From: a virus
Length of the DNA stretch: 50,059 nt
Reading direction: 5' to 3' (one strand)
Virus record (IMG/VR): IMGVR_UViG_3300011416_000002
Location: 1 to 50,059 of that record
Part shown: in pieces, positions 1 to 6,067 of the stretch
How the letters are laid out: the number at the start of each line of letters is the position of its first letter
How positions within the stretch are numbered: position 1 is the stretch's first letter
Notes under the pieces: generated by a model
Seen by the model: only the letters and a program-made list of their open reading frames with translations
What the model was told of the DNA's origin: nothing
The model's database searches: none
Translations under genes and position numbers: made by a program

Positions 1-109
1 CGAGGGTGCCATGCTTCGACCCAGATGAGTGTCCCCTTGCATACTTGAAGTAGCTCTTGGTCTTCATACCGATGTGGAAGCCAATCGATAGGGTCTTGAT
101 CTTCTTCAT
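1..109 (-). CDS. 5' end of the 207-aa unknown protein, duplicate copy
   Basis: This is the first 36 codons of the gene annotated in full at 49422-50045. It is cut by the contig end and present only because of the terminal repeat. In the circular genome this start codon (ATG, bases 109-107) overlaps the TGA of the upstream 84-residue gene (bases 108-106). It is not a separate gene. Confidence 0.9.
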   Translation of the reverse strand, partial: MKKIKTLSIGFHIGMKTKSYFKYARGHSSGSKHGTL

Positions 110-123
110 ATGCGCACCATGAA
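1..123. repeat. Terminal direct repeat, left copy
   Basis: These 123 bases are identical to 49937-50059. A contig whose two ends are the same short sequence is what an assembler makes from a circular or circularly permuted genome, so this copy should be counted once and the unique genome is 49,936 bp. It lies inside the coding sequence of the 207-residue gene at the right end, which crosses the artificial break. It is too short and too badly placed, within a gene, to be convincing as a true packaging end. Confidence 0.95.
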
Positions 124-360
124 ATAAACCCACCGTGATGGGCCTTCCCGTTTCTGTACCAGGGTTACCTGGCCCGCTTCATACGCCCTATAGGCGAGCG
201 CAGCGCGCCGCTCTATGTCCGCGCTACCTGTGCGATCCTGTGCGAGGTAGCCGTTCCAATAGGCCAGCCACTCTCCGAAACGCGCATTCCGTAGCCACTC
301 GGTCAACTGTGGGGTAGAGAGCGCCATTGCAGGCGCTCCCATTGTTGTACGCTTCTCCAT
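106..360 (-). CDS. Small conserved phage protein (84 aa), unknown function
   Basis: The start at 360 is chosen because an AGGAAAG ribosome site lies just upstream and the longer reading would run deep into the preceding gene. The protein has a short N-terminal tail, then a segment with GEWLAYWNGYLAQDR and a conserved-looking end (AGQVTLVQKRE followed by YFMVRI). Small proteins with this GE-x-Y-x-G-x-LA-x-DR pattern are common in phages of GC-rich Proteobacteria but have no assigned role. The TGA overlaps the ATG of the next leftward gene, so the two are translationally coupled. No membrane segment or metal site is visible. Confidence 0.7.
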   Translation of the reverse strand: MEKRTTMGAPAMALSTPQLTEWLRNARFGEWLAYWNGYLAQDRTGSADIERRAALAYRAYEAGQVTLVQKREGPSRWVYFMVRI

Positions 361-361
361 G

Positions 362-1672
362 TTACTTTCCTGCACTGTCAGCCTCCGGAGGCGTTTCCGT
401 AGAGGCTTCATCTTCAAGGTTGACTGCCATATCGTAGAAGTAGAAGCGGTTGTCAGCATCGTCCCAACCAAAGACGTAGCCTTCCACCGTCACAAGGGTC
501 ATGTCCTTTAGCATCCCTATGTGGGGAAACTCATTGGAGCCGAAGAGCCCCATAGCCTTTGCATAGGCTTTGTACTTGTTGTTGGACAGGATTGGGGTTC
601 CTTTGCTGTCCTCCACATAGAAGGGGTGGCCATCCAGCTCCTCAAGGAGTTCGGCCTCCCCTGGTTGTAGATCGGGGCATTCATCGCTCTTTGTCGATGT
701 GACCTTTCGTCCCCCATTGAAGTAGTGCTTCACGAAGGAGCCTTCTTTGGTGCGCTGCCACCATCCAGTGCGCCCCTCTTTGACGGGCTTCTCTGTCTTG
801 GCGTACCTGGTATTCGTATATCCGCCGTATGTGTTCTTGGAGCCACCAGCACTGACCTTTCGACCGGTCATGTCCTCTACATACTTCAACTGGTCATGGC
901 ATTCGACAGCTTCCTTACAGTAGAAGGACCGAAGCCATGTAACGGGGCACATATCGTCTGGAACGAGGCCCCCAACGGAAGCGACGATAGAAGCGGCTGT
1001 TCCGGTGCGACCATGACCTCCCATACAGAACATTACAATGTTGCTCCCTTCTTCAAGGGACGCGATCTTATCAACGAAAACCCGCCACCATTCCATAGGA
1101 AGTTGTGATGGAATACCATAGTCGGGCCAGTTGATGTGCATGTAGGGGACAGTTGGGGTCTTCCATACGAGGGAGCCGAAGGTTTCTTCCGCGCTCTCAT
1201 TACATGCGAGGATACGATCACCAGCCCCACCAGCTATCTTCGACCATGTCCCCTTGATGAGGCACACCACGAGGTCCCACGCTTTGTCTACATCAAGGGG
1301 AACCTTGAAGGTGACCTCACTCTCTTTGCCGATCCATACGGTGCAACCACCGATCTTCCCAAGGACATGGAGGCCCTTATGGCAATCGCGGCTCCACACT
1401 TCAGTGTGGCTATAGGATGTGGCTGTGGATGTGGTGGCCTTTGGAGGGCCATTCGTGATGACCTCAATCACGTCTGAGGCATCCATGAGGCATATCATCT
1501 TCTCGCGGCATGACCACATAGAGCAGGTTTGCTTGTGGCGATTGCACCATACGGTGTCCGGTAGCTTCTTCATTGGGGTAGTCTCCGTCTTCGGCTTGTT
1601 CATTTTCTGACACACAAGCATACAATGTGCATTGTGGCATTCATCACGATAGATGGGGCACTTACGAAACAT
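362..1672 (-). CDS. Protein phosphatase of the cysteine (PTP/dual-specificity) type with duplicated Cys4 clusters
   Basis: This 436-residue protein carries the two hallmarks of cysteine-based protein phosphatases. There is a WPD loop at residues 182-184 (general acid Asp184) and, about 32 residues later, a P-loop CMGGHGRTGT with Cys216 and Arg222 in the CX5R(T/S) arrangement. The spacing fits the family. Ahead of it lie two cysteine clusters of similar spacing, C5-C12-C17-C21 and C43-C50-C55-C61, which look like two zinc-binding knuckles. The remaining C-terminal ~200 residues are not recognised. The ATG at 1672 overlaps the TGA of the upstream 770-residue gene. An active enzyme would remove phosphate from protein or another phosphoester. 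The substrate cannot be read from sequence; a host kinase cascade or the product of the coupled upstream gene are possibilities. Confidence 0.75.
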   Translation of the reverse strand: MFRKCPIYRDECHNAHCMLVCQKMNKPKTETTPMKKLPDTVWCNRHKQTCSMWSCREKMICLMDASDVIEVITNGPPKATTSTATSYSHTEVWSRDCHKGLHVLGKIGGCTVWIGKESEVTFKVPLDVDKAWDLVVCLIKGTWSKIAGGAGDRILACNESAEETFGSLVWKTPTVPYMHINWPDYGIPSQLPMEWWRVFVDKIASLEEGSNIVMFCMGGHGRTGTAASIVASVGGLVPDDMCPVTWLRSFYCKEAVECHDQLKYVEDMTGRKVSAGGSKNTYGGYTNTRYAKTEKPVKEGRTGWWQRTKEGSFVKHYFNGGRKVTSTKSDECPDLQPGEAELLEELDGHPFYVEDSKGTPILSNNKYKAYAKAMGLFGSNEFPHIGMLKDMTLVTVEGYVFGWDDADNRFYFYDMAVNLEDEASTETPPEADSAGK

Positions 1673-3984
1673 CACTCCAATCCCCCATCTTGGTCTTCGT
1701 TGTAGAGCGGCTCCCACTTAGGATAGTGCGGGTCCTCTGGGTTATCCGTGGGTGCTGGAAGGTTGTTCGCATACATGTCCTTTTGCAGCTTCACCTTCAT
1801 ACAGTCGATACATGTGCATTCAGGCAAGTAGTTATTGTATTGCACAAGGCTTTGAGGGGTGACCTCATTGATAGTTACAGGGAGCACCTTCTTGAGTTCC
1901 TTGTAGGTCTCCTTGGTAGGCGGCTCACCCTTCTTGGTGTAGAGCGGCGATATCCCATAAGGGGTCGCCCACTTGCCAACGCCATATAAGGCCGACAGCT
2001 CGCTGGATGTCATACAGTTTGTAGGAATACTCTTGTCGGTGTCATCGCATGCATTAGCGATGGGGTGCCACCTTGAGTAGCCGTCCTTCTTGGTGCAGAG
2101 GCCGCACTTGTAGAGACGGGGTTTCTCTGGTGGCGCTGTGACAACGAACCACTTGTTGTGAACGCTATTGAGAAAGCTATAGGTGTAGTTGGGCACATAG
2201 GCGTGATCGGTATCAGGGTGGTTCATGCACATCTGGTCCTTTGGATGGTAGACAGTTGTGGTGAACGATGCACCCGGCTTCTGACAGTAATTGCATGGGT
2301 AGTAGGAGACTGAGTTGATCTCCTCTTGAAGGGCCGCTTCATGCATATCCTTTATGCGTTGAGCCCGCCGCTCCTCTGCTTTAAGGCGCCTATCAGCACT
2401 CTCATTCCAGCCTTGGTTGATGTGCTTCTCGGCTTCCTTCTGGACCTTGATCTTCGCATCTTGGATAGGCCCGCAGAGGATTTCCATCACCTGAGGGGTG
2501 GCTAGCCCGAACTGAGGAACGGTCACTGAGAGGTCCACATAAGCATCGGCTATGAACTTGGATGTGAGCTTTCCACCATTGTGGACGGAATTGACCGCCT
2601 TATTGTAATAGACCACAACCTTATTCCAATTGATTTCAGTAGGCTCATCCTTGAACACGAATATGGCATCGATCATATTGCGAGTATCCCGCGCTGCATC
2701 TCGCCACTTGGGACCGCCATATGAGCAGCTTCCTACATAATCCCCGTTCTTATCCTTGGCATCAGCCGCGCCCCTCCATGGACCTTCAAAATCCTGGACC
2801 GCTTGATCTATAAGGGATCGCAGTATCTCCATGTTATTGATCGATAACAGACGGGTGAATACCATATCGCGTGAGCCATGGGTTTGTGAGCCCTTCATTA
2901 ATGGCACACGGCTTTTGTCCAGCATTATCCAATCTATTGCTGGAGCGCTCCCATTAATAGAGCCGGGGCCACTGGCATAGAAATGCCTTGCTTCCCCTAT
3001 GCATGCAGCGGTTAGGATGCGCGCCATCAACGATACTCCGGCCACTCGGAGCTTCAATAGGTATGGTTCGTAGCCCCATTCGTTCATGACATGGAGGATC
3101 GACACTGATGCTTGGATAGCGCTTTTTCTATCGCAAAACATGGGCTTTCCAAACATCTTGCTCATGGCCCTGTAATGAACGCGCCGTAGCTTAGGAGGCT
3201 GCTCACTGTCAGGCTCTAAGGCATCTCCTGCGACAGGCTTAGGTGCCTCAGGATCAGTAATCACTGCGAAACCCTTCGCTATTCCATGCACTGTTATATG
3301 CGATGACAATGATACTCCTGGGCAATAGATTGCGGTCCCCTCTTCCATGGTGTTGACGCGGCGTTCCCATAATAGGAGGTCATTCACCTCTTCCTCAGTT
3401 GGGATAACAACGCTGGATACTATGTAGCGTTGTGTGGGCACATAGTTATAGCGCACACGGCCTACCTTAGGGCCATCCCTAAGCTGTACTATGGTAACCG
3501 CTCCACTATTCTCTACGATTTCCATGTATGGGCTGTCCTTTATACCGGCAGCTCCATAAGCGGACATTCTATCAAGATAACTTGTGAGCTTTCCAGGGGT
3601 GCATGGGATTATATATTGCTGTCCCTTACCAGCCGTGGCACCATCATTTTTGTAGGCCCATGTCACAGAACTATCTGTGAGAACACCACTAGCGTTCCCT
3701 GATAGTGTGGGCATGATTAGGACTTCTGCCTTGGGATCGGCCATCTTGGCTTCCATGTACACATCCAAGAGGTCTTTCAATCCTTTGATGGGGCGGCTTT
3801 CTACAAAGCCATGGCGCGGCCTTTCTGGGCATGGACGCGCAAACATCCCATCTAGGGAATAGGTCTCGGGCATGTTGTAAGGGAGGCAGTAGGCCGTGAC
3901 TGTTTCGAACCATTGGGGTAGGACGCCCATTGTGCGCAATGTAGGCAACAAGGCGACGCCCTTGGCTTTCTGTGTCACATGCAT
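1672..3984 (-). CDS. Large unknown protein with a PEP-utiliser-like swivelling-histidine segment
   Basis: The start at 3984 is preferred over 3996 because GGAG lies six bases ahead of it (770 residues). Residues 153-172 read as an E-V-x8-VTIVQLRDGP pattern. Residues 221-244 (CPGVSLSSHITVHG, then GFAVITD) resemble the mobile phosphohistidine domain of PEP-utilising enzymes, with His229 at the place of the catalytic histidine. Both segments follow the order seen in the PEP synthase/PPDK superfamily, but the match is by eye and weak. The middle has YGGPKW (422-427) and SVHNGGKL (466-473). A charged helical stretch runs from about 528 to 556. The C-terminus is cysteine-rich (CNYC 564-567, CGLC 627-630, and a CTCIDC near 735), probably zinc-binding. 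It is the first gene of its transcript and is coupled to the phosphatase gene behind it. Confidence 0.6.
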   Translation of the reverse strand: MHVTQKAKGVALLPTLRTMGVLPQWFETVTAYCLPYNMPETYSLDGMFARPCPERPRHGFVESRPIKGLKDLLDVYMEAKMADPKAEVLIMPTLSGNASGVLTDSSVTWAYKNDGATAGKGQQYIIPCTPGKLTSYLDRMSAYGAAGIKDSPYMEIVENSGAVTIVQLRDGPKVGRVRYNYVPTQRYIVSSVVIPTEEEVNDLLLWERRVNTMEEGTAIYCPGVSLSSHITVHGIAKGFAVITDPEAPKPVAGDALEPDSEQPPKLRRVHYRAMSKMFGKPMFCDRKSAIQASVSILHVMNEWGYEPYLLKLRVAGVSLMARILTAACIGEARHFYASGPGSINGSAPAIDWIMLDKSRVPLMKGSQTHGSRDMVFTRLLSINNMEILRSLIDQAVQDFEGPWRGAADAKDKNGDYVGSCSYGGPKWRDAARDTRNMIDAIFVFKDEPTEINWNKVVVYYNKAVNSVHNGGKLTSKFIADAYVDLSVTVPQFGLATPQVMEILCGPIQDAKIKVQKEAEKHINQGWNESADRRLKAEERRAQRIKDMHEAALQEEINSVSYYPCNYCQKPGASFTTTVYHPKDQMCMNHPDTDHAYVPNYTYSFLNSVHNKWFVVTAPPEKPRLYKCGLCTKKDGYSRWHPIANACDDTDKSIPTNCMTSSELSALYGVGKWATPYGISPLYTKKGEPPTKETYKELKKVLPVTINEVTPQSLVQYNNYLPECTCIDCMKVKLQKDMYANNLPAPTDNPEDPHYPKWEPLYNEDQDGGLE

Positions 3985-4001
3985 TGGGAACTCCATTGGG
4001 T

Positions 4002-4022
4002 TTTGGCACGGGTTTGGCACGG
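4002..4022. promoter_or_regulatory. Tandem 10-bp repeat next to the start of the 770-aa gene
   Basis: TTTGGCACGG occurs twice (4002-4011 and 4013-4022), 11 bases apart, that is one helical turn. On the transcribed strand it reads CCGTGCCAAA twice and ends within 20 bases of the start codon. This looks like an operator or activator half-site pair. No cognate protein is identified. Confidence 0.4.
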
Positions 4023-4105
4023 CCCAAGTGTGGCAGATTTGCCGCACTTTTGGCCATGTGGCGCGCTGCCGCGTGCCATTTTGTCGCACGCGCCGGCCGG
4101 CGGCG

Positions 4106-4120
4106 TTAACCTTTCGTTAA
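4106..4120. promoter_or_regulatory. CtrA-type box upstream of the 770-aa gene
   Basis: TTAA at 4106-4109 and TTAA at 4117-4120 are separated by exactly seven bases, the consensus of the alphaproteobacterial response regulator CtrA. The box sits about 120 bases ahead of the start codon at 3984, inside a gene-free stretch of about 300 bases (3985-4287). That stretch also holds the tandem repeat at 4002 and the terminator at 4214. A second box with identical geometry is at 5173-5187. Confidence 0.6.
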
Positions 4121-4213
4121 CTTTCCTCGCACGCGCTGGCGCGGCACCAGGGATCGCAGGCTCGCATGGCGATTGCGGCGCCAAATTTGGCCGCTAGCTG
4201 GCCAGGAATGAGA

Positions 4214-4239
4214 AAGGGGAGGCTAGATAGCCTCCCCTT
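4214..4239 (-). terminator. Intrinsic terminator after the leftmost early genes
   Basis: AAGGGGAGGC and GCCTCCCCTT form a perfect 10-bp stem around a six-base loop. In the leftward direction the stem ends in CCCCTTTCTC, a short U-rich tail. It follows the stop codon of the 75-residue gene at 4288 and separates that small operon from the transcript of the 770-residue gene. Confidence 0.7.
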
Positions 4240-4287
4240 GTCGATTGCGTCTGGCGGTCCGCTTTGGGCCGCTGGCTGTGTTGAGCG

Positions 4288-4515
4288 TTACAACCAATCG
4301 TTTTCTTGCGCCATGTCTAGCATGTAGCCAAGCCAGAAGTGTCGGAGGCCACGGGCCCATGCCTCGCGATAGGCGTGCTCACTTTCGGCGGTCTCACGCA
4401 CCCATGCAGGAGGATTGCAGGCATCGTCCTCCTGCATCTCGTTTCCATCCCTATAGCCAGCTTTGCCAGCGCGCTGCACTAGCAAGCTGTTCGATGTTGC
4501 TATGGCCAAGCTCAT
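4288..4515 (-). CDS. Small charged protein (75 aa), unknown; faint RMF-like pattern
   Basis: The start at 4515 is used because its ATG overlaps the TGA of the 30-residue gene upstream (TCATGA). The sequence has GYRDGNEM, then a CNPPAW segment, and ends in an aromatic and acidic stretch (AYREAWARGLRHFWLGYMLD). The G-x-x-A/D-G ... NP ... W-x-x-G layout recalls ribosome modulation factor-like small proteins, but the resemblance is weak. It is the last gene before the terminator at 4214. No membrane segment or signal peptide is visible. Confidence 0.55.
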   Translation of the reverse strand: MSLAIATSNSLLVQRAGKAGYRDGNEMQEDDACNPPAWVRETAESEHAYREAWARGLRHFWLGYMLDMAQENDWL

Positions 4516-4604
4516 GACAGCACCAAATGCAAGAGAGCTCCTGAGACCATGCCGAGCACAAACATGGCGGCCATTAACCATGCGATTTCATCGTTCGGGC
4601 TCAT
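4512..4604 (-). CDS. 30-aa single-span membrane peptide
   Basis: ATG at 4604 and TGA at 4512 enclose 30 codons beginning MSPNDEIAWLMAAMF. Residues 8-28 are almost wholly hydrophobic, so one membrane span with a short acidic N-terminus is predicted. Both ends overlap neighbouring genes by the palindrome TCATGA, which gives simultaneous stop and start. This coupling is the main reason to believe such a short gene. Confidence 0.5.
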   Translation of the reverse strand: MSPNDEIAWLMAAMFVLGMVSGALLHLVLS

Positions 4605-4693
4605 GACGTCACCAATAGCAGGAGGGACAGGATTATGATGGTTGCACATAGAACGATTTCTATGAGCATGCGCTCATCGTTTGAGTGTTTCAT
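4601..4693 (-). CDS. 30-aa single-span membrane peptide, first of a coupled trio
   Basis: It begins MKHSNDERMLIEIV and ends in a run of Ile, Leu and Val. There is a strong AAGGAG ribosome site seven bases before the ATG at 4693. The ribosome site lies directly beside the alternative hairpins at 4704-4738, so translation of this peptide and of the two genes coupled behind it could be gated by RNA structure. No family is recognised. Small phage membrane peptides may affect superinfection, lysis timing or host membrane enzymes; nothing here selects between these. Confidence 0.5.
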   Translation of the reverse strand: MKHSNDERMLIEIVLCATIIILSLLLLVTS

Positions 4694-4703
4694 ATGCATC
4701 TCC

Positions 4704-4738
4704 TTGAACGCGAAAAGGCCACGCGTTCAAGCGTGGCC
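4704..4738 (-). terminator. Terminator with an overlapping alternative hairpin
   Basis: Read leftward, GGCCACGC and GCGTGGCC (4738-4731 and 4724-4717) form an 8-bp stem followed by TTTT: an intrinsic terminator. TTGAACGCG and CGCGTTCAA (4730-4722 and 4712-4704) form a competing 9-bp stem that shares bases with the first. The two cannot form together, and the second ends against the AAGGAG ribosome site of the next gene. This is the architecture of a terminator/antiterminator switch. Confidence 0.6.
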
Positions 4739-4756
4739 GCTTCACGATGCTAGGGT

Positions 4757-5098
4757 TTATTCGTCGCTCTCATCCGAACCATGGCCTTGCGCGGCCAAGT
4801 AGGCCCGCATGGTCGCCGCAAACTTCGGATCGGCCATCTTGCGCTCGATTTCCAGCGCGGTCCTGTCATGCGCAGGATTGGGGATGCCAGCCGACACGTT
4901 GATGCGCAGGTTGCCACCGAGCGCCTTTAGAGCGCGCCACTGGGTAGAGGCGAAGATGCAGAGCGCGCCAGACTTGGACGGCTTGGCGCGGGCCAATGCA
5001 TCGGCCGACACGTCAATGCGGATGACAAGATAGTCGCCATCCATCTGTGCCGTTACGCCATTGGAGACCTTAACGATGGGGTTTGAGATCATGTTCAT
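4757..5098 (-). CDS. Conserved-looking early protein (113 aa), unknown
   Basis: This is the first leftward gene beside the control region. It has an AAAGG ribosome site and a CtrA-type box 75 bases ahead of its start. The N-terminal half alternates hydrophobic and charged residues (PIVKVSNGVTAQ, DGDYLVIRIDVSADAL), which suggests a small beta-rich fold. The end is helical and acidic (GHGSDESDE). Its promoter-proximal place suggests an early role such as host or transcription control. No family is recognised. Confidence 0.65.
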   Translation of the reverse strand: MNMISNPIVKVSNGVTAQMDGDYLVIRIDVSADALARAKPSKSGALCIFASTQWRALKALGGNLRINVSAGIPNPAHDRTALEIERKMADPKFAATMRAYLAAQGHGSDESDE

Positions 5099-5172
5099 TG
5101 TAAGAGCCTTTCAGGTTGTAGCGGCACCGACCACCATTGGCGGGTGCCAAGGCCGAAGATGCGACGCAAAGG

Positions 5173-5187
5173 TTAAGGAAGAGTTAA
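5173..5187. promoter_or_regulatory. CtrA-type box upstream of the first leftward gene
   Basis: TTAA (5173-5176), seven bases, TTAA (5184-5187), followed by C. Read leftward it is GTTAACTCTTCCTTAACC, close to the CtrA full site. It lies 75 bases from the start codon at 5098, where an activator or repressor of that promoter would bind. With the box at 4106 it gives both leftward promoter regions the same site. Confidence 0.6.
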
Positions 5188-5312
5188 CGGCACCACATAA
5201 ACGCTGTTCAATAGCGCGGTGTGGCGTTTTGTCGCGGGGCGAGGGAGCGTGCGAGAAAAGCGGTTTTTCTGCGGAATATGAAGAGGTTCTTTTGTGTGTC
5301 TTATATGCAATC

Positions 5313-5361
5313 TGAACGCTGTGTTGTGCGGGTCTCGCCCAATTGAACGCCGTAATGTGCG
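5313..5361. repeat. Pair of imperfect 18-bp direct repeats
   Basis: TGAACGCTGTGTTGTGCG (5313-5330) and TGAACGCCGTAATGTGCG (5344-5361) match at 15 of 18 positions with a 31-base period. The core TGAACGCTGT occurs again inverted as ACAGCGTTCA at 5622-5631. These could be iteron-like binding sites for an initiator or a regulator. Confidence 0.4.
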
Positions 5362-5844
5362 CCGGGCCGAGATGTACCGGCACCCGTTCCCCCCGCCCCA
5401 CCCCCGGCCGCCGGGCGGCAGAAAACGGGGCCCCGCCGGACACGCCGTGTACATGCAACTGAAAATAAATAAGAAAAACCCTGCACGCTGCATATACAGT
5501 ACACAGATCATAGGATGCAGCGGCCACCTTTCCGCGCCATGTCGCATAAGCATCTTACAAAGGATGAGGCTCGCTCGCTTCGCTCGCTCGCTGGGTGCGG
5601 CATATCGTCGCATCTGGGTGAACAGCGTTCAGCCCCTGCGGGAGGGTGGAACCGGGGACGGGGAGCGGCTATCGGATAGAGGACTGGGACGGGAGCGGGG
5701 GGCCGGAGAAGGGGCAGTGATACGCTAGTGAGAGGCCACATGGTTCTAGCATGTGGCTCCCTAGCTACTGGTAGGTAAATAGGCGAGCGGGAGCGAACGT
5801 AGAGGGGTTCAAAGTCCAGATTACCCTTATAGAGGAAGATGAAC

Positions 5845-6046
5845 TGACCCTCCGAGGTCCTCCGACGAGACCGAGGAAACCATTTCTCGCGAGCGTTAGC
5901 GAGAGCGGTCAGCTCCAAGTGGTCTTATAGGCGATCTGACCTTTTGACCTGTCGCCCCTGCGGCGTTCGGCCACATTGAGTTGACCTGCTGACCCGTATA
6001 GTAGGAGTTCCAGCAGGGGTCAGAAGGCCAATTCCCGGTCCTGACC
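5845..6046. repeat. Cluster of eight TGACC boxes before the replicative ATPase gene
   Basis: TGACC occurs at 5845, 5937, 5945, 5982, 5990 and 6042, and as GGTCA at 5907 and 6018. Two pairs (5937/5945 and 5982/5990) have the same 8-base spacing, TGACCT-NN-TGACC. CTGACCC and GGGTCAG also form an inverted repeat around 5989-6023. Clustering in about 200 bases directly upstream of the RepA-like gene suggests iterons or an autoregulatory operator. Confidence 0.45.
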
Positions 6047-6067
6047 CCCTGATCTGGTCCCCCAAAC

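Larger units (their letters stand above)
5099..6067. other. Divergent control region, probable replication origin and early promoters
   Basis: This is the only long stretch without a credible gene; open frames here overlap on both strands and are low in complexity. It separates the leftward and rightward blocks. Features seen are a CtrA-type box (5173), a pair of imperfect 18-bp direct repeats (5313, 5344) with an inverted third core (5622), an AT-rich patch near 5462-5480, CGCTCG-rich direct repeats near 5568-5592, an inverted repeat CTCGC/GCGAG near 5886-5903, and eight TGACC/GGTCA boxes between 5845 and 6046 just before the replicative ATPase gene. The origin assignment is inferred from position and repeats. 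No strong sigma-70 promoter stands out. Confidence 0.5.

Noticed and set aside
5568-5592. GCTCGCTCGCTTCGCTCGCTCGC repeat as a CRISPR or iteron signal
   Set aside because: It is a short CGCTCG direct run of a kind common in GC-rich intergenic DNA; there are no spacers or regular units. No CRISPR array was seen anywhere.
5111-5918. Several 130-150-codon open frames on both strands of the control region
   Set aside because: They overlap one another, are low in complexity and contain the repeats described; none has a good ribosome site or a known motif.
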